This document shows, one piece after another, positions 1 to 8,560 of a DNA stretch of 46,119 nucleotides. The DNA is from an uncultured Lachnospiraceae bacterium. Lineage in GTDB: Bacteria > Bacillota > Clostridia > Lachnospirales > Lachnospiraceae. The notes beneath the pieces were generated by a model, which saw only the letters and a program-made list of their open reading frames with translations, searched no databases and had not been told where the DNA came from. A program made the translations under genes and the position numbers. The stretch covers positions 1 through 46,119 of the forward strand of contig UQLY01000020.1 in assembly GCA_900542015.1 (NCBI GenBank), written 5' to 3'. Numbering within the stretch: the stretch's first letter is position 1; each line of letters begins with the position of its first letter.

Positions 1-33
1 CTTAGCTGGCAGAACTTCTCATTTTAATTTGTA

Positions 34-1335
34 CTAAATCTTGACATAGGAGCATTCCTGTTCTCCGCTAAGCCTCAATATCTCTGCCAAATCTCTTTCC
101 ATAGCCTCTATATTGGCATCCAGCGTTTCCATGGTTCCTATACGCATTTCTGCACTTATCTTACACTGTAAGTCTTCCTTTGAATACTGCACCTTCGTTT
201 CCACATTCATATATCCGCATACGGAGTAGCTGTACCCGTTATCCGTATCCCGAAATACAGGTGCAACCTCACCAACGGAAGTTTTCCACCTCATCAGTCT
301 CGGGAACCAACATAAGCCTTCTTTTATCATTTCCTTGAACCGCTCCAGCAGTTTTCCAAGTTCATAAAGTATGCCCCTATAACTGTTACCGGCATCAAGT
401 CTGCCGTCCTTTTCCACGGCAGTTGCATATTCTTCTATAGTAGGTGCAAGCAGATGAAACATTCCAACAAACCGCTTCATCTGTTCCAGAACCTTTACCG
501 CCCTGTCTGCCTGATGCTGTTTTTCCTCCAGTTCATCCTTTGTATAATCAAGAATTGCACTCTGAAGCTCAATGGAACCCTTTATATCGGCAAGACTCTT
601 CTCCTTCCTGTCAACATCATCTCCCAGAAGCTCCAATTTCTCTGTTTCCTTTGCAACCTTGTACTCTACAACGGTTAGATCGTGATTTCTTCCTTTTGAT
701 TTCTCCTTTATCTGTTCTCCGAAAACAACCGATACTTTCTCATCGATAAATTCACGCAAATCTCCTTGGAGAATCTTTGACATCGTATAAGGCGTAAACA
801 CTGAGCGTTTTGACACCTGTTTACGCAGACTCTTCTTAAATCCCGCTGCAACAGGCACACCGACCACATGCATATGTGGACTTTCTTCATCAAAATGGAT
901 GACTGCATTTGCTACCTTAAAATCCGGCATTCTGTCCCGTAACTCATCCAGCAGCAGTTTGAAGATTCTTTTCATAAAAATCTTGTTGTCCCCATGTTCC
1001 TGCCAATACTTCATGTCCCCCACCTGAAAGATAATCTCCACCGCCATATCCTGTGACTTCTCGGATACATATTCATAATAATCTGAAATCTTTCTGTCTT
1101 TTCTGGTCTGTTTGTCATTGTATTCCTTCAGAACCCGGTCAAATTCATCATGATATACCTTTTTAACATCCTTCACCAAATTTTCCGTTCCGTACAGCAG
1201 CATAATATTTTCTGCACTGTACTCGTCGGATTTATATTTCCTGAGATTGTGCTTTGCCACTCCTTCCAGTTCTCGTTTCGTGGTAATTGCACTTTTCCCA
1301 TTGCTCACATGAGCGACATAAGAAATACCTCCCAT
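34..1335 (-). CDS. mobV: MobV-family relaxase (Pre/Mob plasmid recombination protein)
   Basis: This 433-residue protein is a DNA relaxase that would nick oriT and pilot the transferred strand during mobilization. The N-terminal part holds the family metal-binding signature HFDEESPHMH (about residues 147-156), the H-x-D-E-x-x-P-H-x-H motif of MobV enzymes. The middle is a long charged, probably coiled-coil segment, which is also usual for the family. The ATG start has a strong Shine-Dalgarno site (GGAGGAG) just upstream. It is the last gene of the mobile module in this window, and the hairpin-rich region upstream is the likely oriT. The product appears full length. The role is well supported by the motif; the helper system is unknown. 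Confidence 0.93.
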   Translation of the reverse strand: MGGISYVAHVSNGKSAITTKRELEGVAKHNLRKYKSDEYSAENIMLLYGTENLVKDVKKVYHDEFDRVLKEYNDKQTRKDRKISDYYEYVSEKSQDMAVEIIFQVGDMKYWQEHGDNKIFMKRIFKLLLDELRDRMPDFKVANAVIHFDEESPHMHVVGVPVAAGFKKSLRKQVSKRSVFTPYTMSKILQGDLREFIDEKVSVVFGEQIKEKSKGRNHDLTVVEYKVAKETEKLELLGDDVDRKEKSLADIKGSIELQSAILDYTKDELEEKQHQADRAVKVLEQMKRFVGMFHLLAPTIEEYATAVEKDGRLDAGNSYRGILYELGKLLERFKEMIKEGLCWFPRLMRWKTSVGEVAPVFRDTDNGYSYSVCGYMNVETKVQYSKEDLQCKISAEMRIGTMETLDANIEAMERDLAEILRLSGEQECSYVKI

Positions 1336-1480
1336 GCAACTCCTCCTTATCTGTAACTTCTCCCGGAGATGCTGTTATCATCTTTGCTCCGCCACAGATG
1401 ATAACCCCCTAGCAGTTTTGGCAAGCCAAAACATCGGGGGCTCTCCGAGGGTAATATATATCTGCATATTACTCTGAGCA
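1336..1480. other. Candidate origin of transfer (oriT) with clustered inverted repeats
   Basis: The noncoding stretch upstream of mobV holds three inverted repeats in a row: TTATCATC (1375-1382) with GATGATAA (1397-1404); the near-perfect palindrome GTTTTGGCAAGCCAAAAC (1415-1432) nested between CCCCC (1405-1409) and GGGGG (1436-1440); and GTAATAT (1451-1457) with ATATTAC (1466-1472). MobV relaxases usually act on hairpin-bearing oriT sites directly upstream of their own gene, so position and structure fit. The nick site cannot be assigned from sequence alone. The remainder up to 1590 shows no gene. Confidence 0.5.
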
Positions 1481-1590
1481 CAGGTGAGTCACTTTGTGGA
1501 GCACCTTTTCGATTCTTACTCCACTTTTTGACGCACCTTTTGCATTTTGCTCCCTTTTGTCGCACCTCTTATAAACGGATATTCCGACAC

Positions 1591-1962
1591 TTAATGATAC
1601 TGCCTTATCATCTGGTACAGTACAATCTCCTCTACCATCATCCTCGCCTGTGTCCGTAACTGATACATCTCCCAAAACGATTGCCTGTTCTTTGGCTTAT
1701 GACTGCTCAACCACTTACTTTCGATTGTCTCCAACAGCTCATATGCCTCCTCATCAATCTCCGTTGTCTTATCCCACAGTCGTCCGAACCTCACAAGATT
1801 TCTGTACCTGCCCGGATGTTCCGTTTTCATAAACTCAATCCACATTCGTCCGTATTTTCCTATATGAATCGGCTTAACAGCTTCCTCACTTACGGATAAA
1901 ACAGGATACAGCAATCCGTCATACTCTTTATATTCAATTCCAAGTTTCTCAAATGTTGTCAT
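1591..1962 (-). CDS. TnpV-like transposon-encoded protein
   Basis: A 123-residue protein starting MTTFEKLGIEYKEYDGLLYP. It resembles the small TnpV proteins found in Tn4451-type and other clostridial mobilizable transposons, whose function is not established. The ATG at 1962 is chosen because AGGAAGG lies just upstream; the frame continues further upstream but without a ribosome site. The protein is rich in aromatic and charged residues and has no signal peptide or membrane segment. It lies between the RepA-like gene and the candidate oriT, so it is probably carried as part of the element. The family call comes from recalled sequence similarity and gene context, not from a catalytic motif. 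Confidence 0.72.
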   Translation of the reverse strand: MTTFEKLGIEYKEYDGLLYPVLSVSEEAVKPIHIGKYGRMWIEFMKTEHPGRYRNLVRFGRLWDKTTEIDEEAYELLETIESKWLSSHKPKNRQSFWEMYQLRTQARMMVEEIVLYQMIRQYH

Positions 1963-1987
1963 AATAATCCTTCCTTTCCGGCTTAAG

Positions 1988-2067
1988 ACCGCAACATCGC
2001 AGTGTCTTTGTATTTTGCAACCTTGCAGTCTAAGAATGCAAAGTCTGACATTCTGCAATGTTGCGGT
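1988..2067. repeat. Long imperfect hairpin between repA-like gene and tnpV
   Basis: ACCGCAACATCGCAG (1988-2002) pairs with CTGCAATGTTGCGGT (2053-2067), a 15-bp stem with one mismatch that becomes a G-U pair in minus-strand RNA. The 50-bp interior carries partly symmetric GTCTTTG/CAAAG and TTGCAA-type words. No T-run follows on the minus strand, so a simple terminator is not indicated. A replication origin, a protein-binding site or an RNA element of the mobile module are all possible. Confidence 0.5.
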
Positions 2068-2073
2068 GTTACT

Positions 2074-3045
2074 TTATTCACCTTTGTGCAGATCCCAATA
2101 CCAGCTTCCGTTAATCCTCTTTGCCTTAATTCCAAGTTCCTTCTTGGCGGTTTCCAGTGTTCTCTTTGAAATCCCTTCCTGCGCCGCCAGTTCAAGAATC
2201 TCATTACTCATTATCAGATTCTTGGAAGCCGCAAGCTCTTGAATAAATCGCTTTGCCATGTCAAGCTTGCATGCTTTGGGTGCTATGCCGCCAAGAACCT
2301 CATCAGCAGTTATTTCATAATCTCCAATCCACCGGAAGCCTTCCTCCGTCAGTTCAAATGCCTTGGAATGTCCGAATGCCGACAGGTTATTTTTTATCTG
2401 CACCACGGCACGCATGTTTGGCTGACCTTCAATTCTGCCCACAAGCAATACACTTCGTGCCACGGCATAAAAGTCAATGGAACCCATACCTCTGTATGCC
2501 GCCTTTGCACCGGAGCCCTTATTCATATGACCGATAAGAACAATGGCACAGCCTGTCCTCTCTGCAATGCTCCCGAGCTTCTTAGTCATTTCCCTTGCCT
2601 CATTTGCCCTGTTCATATCGGTGCCACATCCAAGATATGCCTGTATCGGGTCTAATATCAAAAGCCCTGCATTCTCCTTTCTGATTGCCTGCTCCAGTCT
2701 GTCATCCGTCATGGATACTGACTTTTCGCTCTCATCTATTATGGATATTCTGGTGCAGTCCGCACCGGCTGACTCCAGTCGTGGCTTTACCGTGTCTGCA
2801 AGTCCGTCCTCTGCCGTCTGGTATATGACATTCACGGGATTTCCCTGTTCCATGTCAGCATCAAATCCCTGTCCTTTTGACAGCATTGCGGCTATATTTA
2901 ATATAAAAGTTGATTTCCCGTCTCCCGGATCACCCTGTATAATTGTGAGTTTTCCATATGGGATAAATGGATACCACAGCCATCTGACCGTCTGTGTTTC
3001 CACCTGTGACAGCTGTATCATCTTAAGTTGTGTCTGTTCCTCCAT
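2074..3045 (-). CDS. RepA-like AAA ATPase (hexameric helicase type)
   Basis: This 323-residue protein belongs to the RecA-fold/RepA helicase-like ATPases that plasmids and mobilizable elements carry for replication. The Walker A motif is GDPGDGKST near residues 38-46 and the Walker B strand is LLILDPIQAYL near residue 130. The C-terminal third reads like a winged-helix DNA-binding region (about 270-315, IMSNEILELAAQEGISKRT). The ATG at 3045 has GGAGGA upstream. Replication of the excised circle is a reasonable inference; the sequence shows only the ATPase fold. The 113-bp gap to the next gene upstream contains short inverted repeats (AGCCTT/AAGGCT) but no gene. Confidence 0.82.
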   Translation of the reverse strand: MEEQTQLKMIQLSQVETQTVRWLWYPFIPYGKLTIIQGDPGDGKSTFILNIAAMLSKGQGFDADMEQGNPVNVIYQTAEDGLADTVKPRLESAGADCTRISIIDESEKSVSMTDDRLEQAIRKENAGLLILDPIQAYLGCGTDMNRANEAREMTKKLGSIAERTGCAIVLIGHMNKGSGAKAAYRGMGSIDFYAVARSVLLVGRIEGQPNMRAVVQIKNNLSAFGHSKAFELTEEGFRWIGDYEITADEVLGGIAPKACKLDMAKRFIQELAASKNLIMSNEILELAAQEGISKRTLETAKKELGIKAKRINGSWYWDLHKGE

Positions 3046-3158
3046 GTTCTTCCTCCGCTAAAATTATTCTGTAAATTTGCGGAGCCTTCTGTTATACTGT
3101 AGTTGCGAAGTACATATAGCAAAGGCTCTGCTTTTGCCTATGGCTTACAGCCCTGTGT

Positions 3159-3557
3159 TTATGCATGGGGCTGTTTTTCATCCGTGTTTTCCCACAGATA
3201 TTTTGCTCCGTCAAGCACTGCAATGACAGCATTTAACATTGCCACATAATCAAATGCAAGTTCATCCAGATCATCATATTCTCTGCCGTCCACGGGAGAA
3301 CATTTTCCTTTTATCCGTCCATCTCTATAAAGTTCATCAGCCAGAATATGCATATCCTCCTGCATCTGCCTTACGCATTCCACAAGCTGGTAAACCGTTT
3401 CTTTCTTACCCACCACACATATCCTGTTATAAATACAGGAACGGGTAAAATAATCCTTCTTAAGCATCCCGCTTGCTTTTATCCTTGCTTCAATTTCCCT
3501 TCTGTCCCTGTCAGATATACGAAAACTGATGGTAGGATATTTATGAATGTTGCTCAT
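3159..3557 (-). CDS. MobC-like relaxosome accessory protein
   Basis: A 132-residue protein whose N-terminal 45 residues (TISFRISDRDRREIEARIK) look like the ribbon-helix-helix start of MobC/relaxosome accessory proteins, which bind oriT DNA and help the relaxase. The rest is helical and acidic. The start ATG overlaps the stop of the integrase gene in an ATGA arrangement, so the two are translationally coupled. The element's own relaxase, MobV, lies two genes downstream, which supports the mobilization role. No catalytic motif is present. A general ribbon-helix-helix regulator is the main alternative. Confidence 0.68.
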   Translation of the reverse strand: MSNIHKYPTISFRISDRDRREIEARIKASGMLKKDYFTRSCIYNRICVVGKKETVYQLVECVRQMQEDMHILADELYRDGRIKGKCSPVDGREYDDLDELAFDYVAMLNAVIAVLDGAKYLWENTDEKQPHA

Positions 3558-4663
3558 TTTACATCAACTCCTTTCTCCAAACTGCCTGTTCTTTCGCAAA
3601 ATTCACGGTTAAGTACTGCAGCCATCTCCTGCTGTTCCGTTGGAAACATATGGGCATAATGAAAGGTAATACTCTGGCTCTCATGCCCTACCCTGTTACC
3701 AATGGCAACTGCCGAAAAACCTCTGTTAATCAGGTATGAAATATGCGAATGTCTTAATCCGTGAATTGTAATACGCTTTACACCTGCCTTTTTTGCGCCT
3801 CGGGTCATTTCCTTGTGCAGATAAGATTTGGTAATCATAAATATCCTGTTGTCCCTTGTAAAACCATACAGGCTTGAGAGATACTCTTTCATTTCCTCAG
3901 CTAGAAAATCCGGCATCACAATATCCCGCCTGCTTTTCGGTGTCTTCGGATCGGTGATGATATCCTCTCCGTCAATTCTCTGATAGGATTTATTGATGTG
4001 TATCACCTTACCCTCCACATCAATATCTGCTGCAGTAAGTGCAAGCAGCTCTCCACTTCTTAAACCACACCAGTAAAGCACCTGAAACGCATAATAGGAT
4101 ACGGATTTATCCTTTACCTGTTTTATGAATTTCAGATATTCCTCCTCCGTCCAGAATTCCATTTCATCCGCTTTTCCCTTTCCGATGGTTCCGGCTTTCT
4201 TCACGGGATTATCCGGCAGATTATAAAATCTTATGGCATGGTTAAACAGTGCCGAAAGCTCCGACTGAATGGTTTTCAGATAAGTTGGCTTAAACGGCTT
4301 TCCATCCGGTGTTTTAAGCTTCATAATCGCATTCTGCCATTTGATAATGTCAGCCGGACTGATCTCATTCATCTTCTTGTCCTTGAAATATGGCAAAATC
4401 CTGTTGCGGAATATGGTGTCCTTCGTCTTCCAGGTATTCAGTTTCAGCTTGGGCTTAAGGTCATCCTCATAAATCCTATAAAAAGAACCAAAATCCATAT
4501 CCAGGCTGGTTGCCTGCTGGAGTCGGAACTTCTGCTCCCACTCCAGCGCCTCCTTACGGGTCTTAAATCCTCTCTTCAGCTTCCTTCTGTTCTTGCCTGT
4601 CCAATCATTGTAGTGAAAGGAAACATACCATGTTCCCCTCTCTTCATCCTTGTAAGCAGCCAT
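3554..4663 (-). CDS. int: Tyrosine-type site-specific integrase
   Basis: This 369-residue enzyme would integrate and excise the element. It has the Tn916/phage integrase layout: an N-terminal arm-binding domain (about 1-55, with W and K-rich stretches), a core-binding SAM-like domain (about 55-155) and a C-terminal catalytic domain. Catalytic residues visible are Arg in YWCGLRSGE, the His-x-x-Arg of HGLRHSH, the late His in VGHES and the nucleophilic Tyr in ITFHYAHMF. The ATG at 4663 is preferred over a GTG nine bases upstream because AAGGAG lies about ten bases before it. It follows the excisionase gene closely and overlaps the mobC-like gene by four bases. Confidence 0.95.
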   Translation of the reverse strand: MAAYKDEERGTWYVSFHYNDWTGKNRRKLKRGFKTRKEALEWEQKFRLQQATSLDMDFGSFYRIYEDDLKPKLKLNTWKTKDTIFRNRILPYFKDKKMNEISPADIIKWQNAIMKLKTPDGKPFKPTYLKTIQSELSALFNHAIRFYNLPDNPVKKAGTIGKGKADEMEFWTEEEYLKFIKQVKDKSVSYYAFQVLYWCGLRSGELLALTAADIDVEGKVIHINKSYQRIDGEDIITDPKTPKSRRDIVMPDFLAEEMKEYLSSLYGFTRDNRIFMITKSYLHKEMTRGAKKAGVKRITIHGLRHSHISYLINRGFSAVAIGNRVGHESQSITFHYAHMFPTEQQEMAAVLNREFCERTGSLEKGVDVK

Positions 4664-4681
4664 TTGCTTCACTCTCCTTCC

Positions 4682-4867
4682 TTAAGCTGTCTGCAAACCA
4701 TAGAACTTCTCGTCAAAATACTTACAGCTAACCTTACCCGTAATGGTTCTGTATCCCTTTTCCTGCAGCTCATGGTTTAACTCGCGGATAATCTTGTATC
4801 CGTGTGAACGTGATATGGACAGCATTTCTGCCACCTCGTCTACATTGTAAAAAATCTTCTTTTCCAT
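4682..4867 (-). CDS. Small helix-turn-helix protein, excisionase-like
   Basis: A 61-residue protein, MEKKIFYNVDEVAEMLSISR onward, with a MerR/excisionase-type winged helix (about residues 7-35: DEVAEMLSISRSHGYKIIRE). It lies 18 bases upstream of the integrase on the same strand, the usual place of xis in Tn916-like and mobilizable elements, where the protein bends att DNA and favours excision. The ATG at 4867 follows a strong GGAGGTG site; the frame runs further upstream but that part is unlikely to be translated. Control of integrase expression is an alternative role. Confidence 0.8.
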   Translation of the reverse strand: MEKKIFYNVDEVAEMLSISRSHGYKIIRELNHELQEKGYRTITGKVSCKYFDEKFYGLQTA

Positions 4868-5507
4868 AGGTGGTTCACCTCCTTTCCCCGGCTGTACCGG
4901 TATGTATCTCAAATTTGCCTTCTGCAAATATGATAACGCATTTCAAAACTTCCTTCTCGACGTCGCAGGACGATCTTTTCATAAAAAGTAGCCTTTGCAG
5001 GACTATTTTTTGCTCCATGGTCTTTTACACCACTTCCATGCTCAGATTATAAAGCAGTCACCAAATGAATTTTAGGAACTATCTGTTCTCTTTCACCGGC
5101 AAAATGCGAACAATCAGTTCTCATGCCTCCTCTGTAAAGCTTACCTCCCAATCCAATGATTGAGAATGCACTCTCTGGCTCCCTTTGGGGACAAGATACG
5201 CTCCCTTAACATAATATCTGTTTCTATATCTGCATTTTAGGTGTATACAGCAGGAGTTACTGCCCAACTTAGTGGCAGTTGATTTCTCTCACACATAAAA
5301 TGATAAATTATCAAAAAGCTTATTAAAACCGAGAGATATTCCGAATTTCGAAATAAAAGTCGTAGTATTATTACGAATTTTTATAAAATGGGAAATTTTG
5401 AAAAGAAAAAGATTTGTAAAAAACAGAAATACCTTCAATACCTTTTGCAGTATTCCAGAATATGTCCGGTACTGCCCAAACAGGTATCATATAGGTATCA
5501 GCGAAAA
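4868..5507. other. Noncoding junction region between mobile element and guaA
   Basis: About 640 bases with no convincing gene. It becomes very AT-rich from about 5280 to 5440, with short palindromic words such as TTCCGAATTTCGAAA near 5340. The element-chromosome junction and the promoter for the excisionase-integrase genes should lie here, but no strong promoter match was seen. Open frames in the stretch lack ribosome sites. Confidence 0.6.
5429..5498. repeat. Paired ATACCT repeats in inverted arrangement, possible att site
   Basis: ATACCT occurs at 5429-5434 and 5438-5443, and its reverse complement AGGTAT at 5482-5487 and 5493-5498. Two direct copies therefore face two inverted copies across a 38-base centre. 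Such clusters can be arm or core binding sites for tyrosine integrases. The position, at the integrase side of the element and just before the guaA terminator, is right for an attachment site, but this remains an inference. Confidence 0.35.
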
Positions 5508-5551
5508 GAAAAAAGCTCCAGAAACGGCTTGTTTTCGCTGTTTCTGAAGCT
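5508..5551 (-). terminator. Rho-independent terminator of guaA
   Basis: On the minus strand AGCTTCAGAAAC (5540-5551) pairs with GTTTCTGGAGCT (5514-5525), a 12-bp stem with one U-G pair and a 14-base loop, followed directly by TTTTTTC. It begins eight bases after the guaA stop codon. Its integrity shows the mobile element did not interrupt guaA transcription ending. Confidence 0.85.
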
Positions 5552-5558
5552 GTGTTTA

Positions 5559-7100
5559 TTATTCGAACTCAATCGTTGCCGGCGGCTTACTCGTGCAGTC
5601 ATACAGCACCCTGTTTACCCCTTTAACCTCATTAACGATCCTGTTCGCCACCTTGCTCAGCACTTCCCAAGGAATCTGCGCGCAATCCGCCGTCATAAAA
5701 TCGCTGGTGCAAACCGCCCGGAGAGCTACCGCATAGTCATAGGTTCTCTCATCCCCCATAACCCCGACGCTTCTCATATTGGTCAGCGCTGCAAAGTACT
5801 GTCCCAGCCCGGCGTCTACGCCTGCGTTGGCAATTTCCTCGCGGTAAATGTAATCTGCTTCCTGTACGATCCGTACCTTTTCAGCCGTAACTTCTCCGAT
5901 GATGCGGATACCCAGTCCCGGTCCCGGGAAGGGCTGACGGTTTACCAGATATTCCGGAATGCCCAGCTCTCTTCCGGCTTTCCGCACTTCATCCTTAAAT
6001 AAAAGCCGCAAAGGCTCTACAATCTCTTTAAAATCAACACAGTCCGGCAGTCCGCCCACATTGTGGTGGGATTTGATCGTGGCGCTCTTACCCAGACCGC
6101 TTTCGATCACGTCGGGATAAATCGTTCCCTGTACCAGAAAGTCCACGGCACCGATCTTTTTCGCTTCGTCTTCAAAGACGCGGATAAATTCTTCGCCGAT
6201 GATTTTTCTTTTTGCTTCCGGTTCGGTAACTCCGGCTAACTTATTGTAAAAACGCTCCTGAGCGTTGACACGGATAAAATTCAGATCGTAAGGACCGTCA
6301 GGTCCGAATACGGCTTCCACCTCGTCTCCCTCGCCTTTGCGGAGCAGACCGTGATCTACAAATACGCAGGTAAGCTGTTTGCCGACCGCTTTCGCAAGCA
6401 GAACCGCCGCAACAGAAGAATCCACGCCGCCGGAAAGGGCGCAGAGCACCTTGCCGTCTCCCACTTTTTCACGGATCTCTTTAATCGTTTTTTCTACAAA
6501 GGAGTCCATTTTCCAGTCGCCGGAACAGCCGCAGATATCGATGACAAAGTTATGGAGCATCTTCATTCCTTCGACCGTGTGCATGACCTCGGGATGAAAC
6601 TGAACCGCATAGAGTTTCTTTTCTTTATTTTCCATTGCGGCAACCGGACAAACGGTGGAATTTGCCGTAACAGTAAAATCAGCGGGAGCTTCCGCGATAT
6701 AGTCGGTATGGCTCATCCAGCAGATGGTTTTCTGGTTGACGTTTTTAAACAGCTCCTTAGAAGTATCGACGGTTACCTCCGTCTTACCATATTCGCTGAC
6801 GGGCGCCGTCGCCACTTTTCCGCCCAGCAGATAAGCCATGAGCTGCGAGCCGTAGCAGATGCCGAGGATCGGAATGCCAAGATCAAAGATTTCTTTGGAG
6901 CAAATAGCGGAACCCTGGGCGTAAACGCTGTTAGGACCGCCTGTAAAAATGATACCCTTAGGGTTCATTTCTTTGATTTTATCTAAACTCAGATTGTAAG
7001 GGTGCACCTCACAGTAAACATTACATTCTCTGACGCGTCTTGCAATCAGTTGATTGTACTGACCGCCAAAGTCCAGCACGATGACCATTTCCTGACTCAT
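5559..7100 (-). CDS. guaA: GMP synthase (glutamine-hydrolysing)
   Basis: GuaA aminates XMP to GMP using glutamine and ATP in the cytoplasm. The 513-residue protein has the class I glutamine amidotransferase domain first (nucleophile Cys in GICYGSQL near residue 83, His in VQFHPEV), then the ATP pyrophosphatase domain with PP-loop ALSGGVDSSVAA, and the C-terminal dimerization domain ending CTSKPPATIEFE. The ATG at 7100 has GGAGG eight bases upstream and fits the family start MSQEMVIVLDFGGQ; a frame opening at 7139 would start within a few bases of the predicted transcription start. It is transcribed alone between its own promoter and terminator. No purine riboswitch was recognised in the short leader. 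Confidence 0.98.
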   Translation of the reverse strand: MSQEMVIVLDFGGQYNQLIARRVRECNVYCEVHPYNLSLDKIKEMNPKGIIFTGGPNSVYAQGSAICSKEIFDLGIPILGICYGSQLMAYLLGGKVATAPVSEYGKTEVTVDTSKELFKNVNQKTICWMSHTDYIAEAPADFTVTANSTVCPVAAMENKEKKLYAVQFHPEVMHTVEGMKMLHNFVIDICGCSGDWKMDSFVEKTIKEIREKVGDGKVLCALSGGVDSSVAAVLLAKAVGKQLTCVFVDHGLLRKGEGDEVEAVFGPDGPYDLNFIRVNAQERFYNKLAGVTEPEAKRKIIGEEFIRVFEDEAKKIGAVDFLVQGTIYPDVIESGLGKSATIKSHHNVGGLPDCVDFKEIVEPLRLLFKDEVRKAGRELGIPEYLVNRQPFPGPGLGIRIIGEVTAEKVRIVQEADYIYREEIANAGVDAGLGQYFAALTNMRSVGVMGDERTYDYAVALRAVCTSDFMTADCAQIPWEVLSKVANRIVNEVKGVNRVLYDCTSKPPATIEFE

Positions 7101-7150
7101 GTCGTTTTCCTCCAAGTGTTTTTCATTATTAAAAATCATTGATAAAAAAT

Positions 7151-7179
7151 ATTATAAAGACTGAATATAGGCTTGTCAA
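7151..7179 (-). promoter_or_regulatory. Sigma-A promoter of guaA
   Basis: The minus strand reads TTGACA (7174-7179), 17 bases, TATAAT (7151-7156), a perfect consensus match. The predicted transcript starts near 7144, giving a leader of about 44 bases before the chosen ATG. Confidence 0.88.
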
Positions 7180-7229
7180 AGCAAATTTACGATAACCGGA
7201 GGCTTTCGTTGTTTGCAGCGGCTTCCTTA

Positions 7230-8558
7230 TTACTTCTTCAGCAAATACTTCTGCCATTTTCCACTCTTATACCGTATCACATAAAGCACGGCTCTAAACG
7301 CCCAGTCAAGCGTCATAGCCACCCAGACGCCCATAACGCCCATGCCCAGATAGGTAAACAGGTAGGCAAAACCAATTCTGCATACCCACATGGTAATGAT
7401 GGAAGTTACCATAGGGTAAACCACGTCGCCCGCCGCGCGCAGCGTATTAGGCAGGGAAAAAGAAGGCGTCCAGATCAGCGTCGCCATGACCGCATGATAA
7501 CAGATAATCTCTTTCGCAAGGGCATAGGTCTCCGGCGTCAGATGGTACACAAGCAGAATATAATGCACGCTTCCTGCAATGATCAGCGAGACAATGCCCA
7601 TGGAGATATAAGTCAATATTTCCATTTTACGGGTGTAATATGTTACCTGTTTCAGATCGCCCGCTCCCACGCAATAGGAAGCTACGGATAACAGCGCCAT
7701 ATTGATCGCCATGCCCGGAATGATATTCAGATTGGTAATGGACGCGGATACGGCGTTTGCGGTAATCGCCGACGTACCCAGGGTGGAAATCAGGCTCATC
7801 AGTACGATTTTCCCAAGCTGGAACATGCTGTTTTCCAGACTGTTTGGCAGCCCGATATAAAGGATTTTTTTGACATAATCCTTTTTCAGCCGCCAGGTAA
7901 TTCTGCCTTTTATGGAAATATCCTTTTTATTATGGTAGATCAGCACAAAACCGACGATTCCTGCTACCAGGCGGCTGAAAGTCGTAGAAGTCGCTGCTCC
8001 CGCCGTCCCCATGGGAATGACATAGATTAAAATATAATTTCCCACGATATTTAAGCCGTTCATCAGAAGGGAAATCATCATGGTAATCCTCGAATTGCCT
8101 TCCGCGCGAAACAGCGCTGCCGCTCCATTATAGACGGCTAACGGCGGAATGGAAATTGCCGTAATCAACAGGTAACTTTTTGCATTAGCATAGACCTCCG
8201 GTTCAATGCTTCCAAAGACTGTTCCCAATATCCAGTTATGTATCAGCAGGTAGACGATCATAACCGCCACCGATGATAAAAAGGAAAACAACATAAGCTG
8301 CCATGCGGCTTTGCCTGCATCTTCCTTCTTTCCCTGTCCCAGAAAATGTCCTGCAACTACGGCGCCGCCGTTTGCCAGAGCAGCAAATACGTTGATCATC
8401 AGGATATTAACCGTATCCACCAAAGATACTCCGGATACCGCAGCTTCCCCGCAGACGGAGATCATGACTGTATCCACCATGCCCACAAGCATGACCAGCA
8501 ATTGTTCCACCAGAAGGGGCAGTATCAGTTTTCTCAAATCTCGATTGCTATAGTACAT
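7230..8558 (-). CDS. MATE-family multidrug/sodium antiporter
   Basis: This 442-residue integral membrane protein has about twelve hydrophobic segments and the two-fold repeat of MATE exporters, which expel cationic drugs or metabolites using sodium or proton gradients. The start MYYSNRDLRKLILPLLVEQL and the run VGMVDTVMIS are typical of the N-terminal half, and SLPNTLRAAGDVVYPM is typical of the second half. The gene begins two bases after the stop of the upstream epimerase gene, and its Shine-Dalgarno site (AAGGAG) lies inside that gene, so the two are probably co-transcribed. Substrate cannot be predicted. Confidence 0.92.
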   Translation of the reverse strand: MYYSNRDLRKLILPLLVEQLLVMLVGMVDTVMISVCGEAAVSGVSLVDTVNILMINVFAALANGGAVVAGHFLGQGKKEDAGKAAWQLMLFSFLSSVAVMIVYLLIHNWILGTVFGSIEPEVYANAKSYLLITAISIPPLAVYNGAAALFRAEGNSRITMMISLLMNGLNIVGNYILIYVIPMGTAGAATSTTFSRLVAGIVGFVLIYHNKKDISIKGRITWRLKKDYVKKILYIGLPNSLENSMFQLGKIVLMSLISTLGTSAITANAVSASITNLNIIPGMAINMALLSVASYCVGAGDLKQVTYYTRKMEILTYISMGIVSLIIAGSVHYILLVYHLTPETYALAKEIICYHAVMATLIWTPSFSLPNTLRAAGDVVYPMVTSIITMWVCRIGFAYLFTYLGMGVMGVWVAMTLDWAFRAVLYVIRYKSGKWQKYLLKK

Positions 8559-8560
8559 TT

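Larger units (their letters stand above)
1..5500. mobile_element. Integrative and mobilizable element, partial
   Basis: Six minus-strand genes form a coherent mobile module: excisionase-like protein, tyrosine integrase, MobC-like protein, RepA-like ATPase, TnpV-like protein and MobV relaxase. There is no type IV secretion machinery in view, so the element would depend on a helper for transfer; this makes an integrative mobilizable element more likely than a conjugative one, although the far side is not visible. The integrase side ends somewhere between the excisionase gene and the guaA terminator near 5508. The other end lies left of position 1. Exact boundaries are inferred, since no direct-repeat pair can be tested here. 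Confidence 0.8.

Noticed and set aside
3150..3180. Plus-strand terminator CAGCCC...GGGCTG followed by T-run
   Set aside because: It overlaps the MobC-like C-terminus and no plus-strand gene leads into it.
1..4867. Conjugative element with its own secretion system
   Set aside because: No VirB4, VirD4 or similar genes are visible; only mobilization genes are seen.
5388..6002. 204-residue plus-strand frame across the guaA end
   Set aside because: It is antisense to guaA and its terminator, lacks a ribosome site and resembles no family.
7100..7150. Purine riboswitch before guaA
   Set aside because: The leader is only about 44 bases and shows no three-stem purine aptamer.
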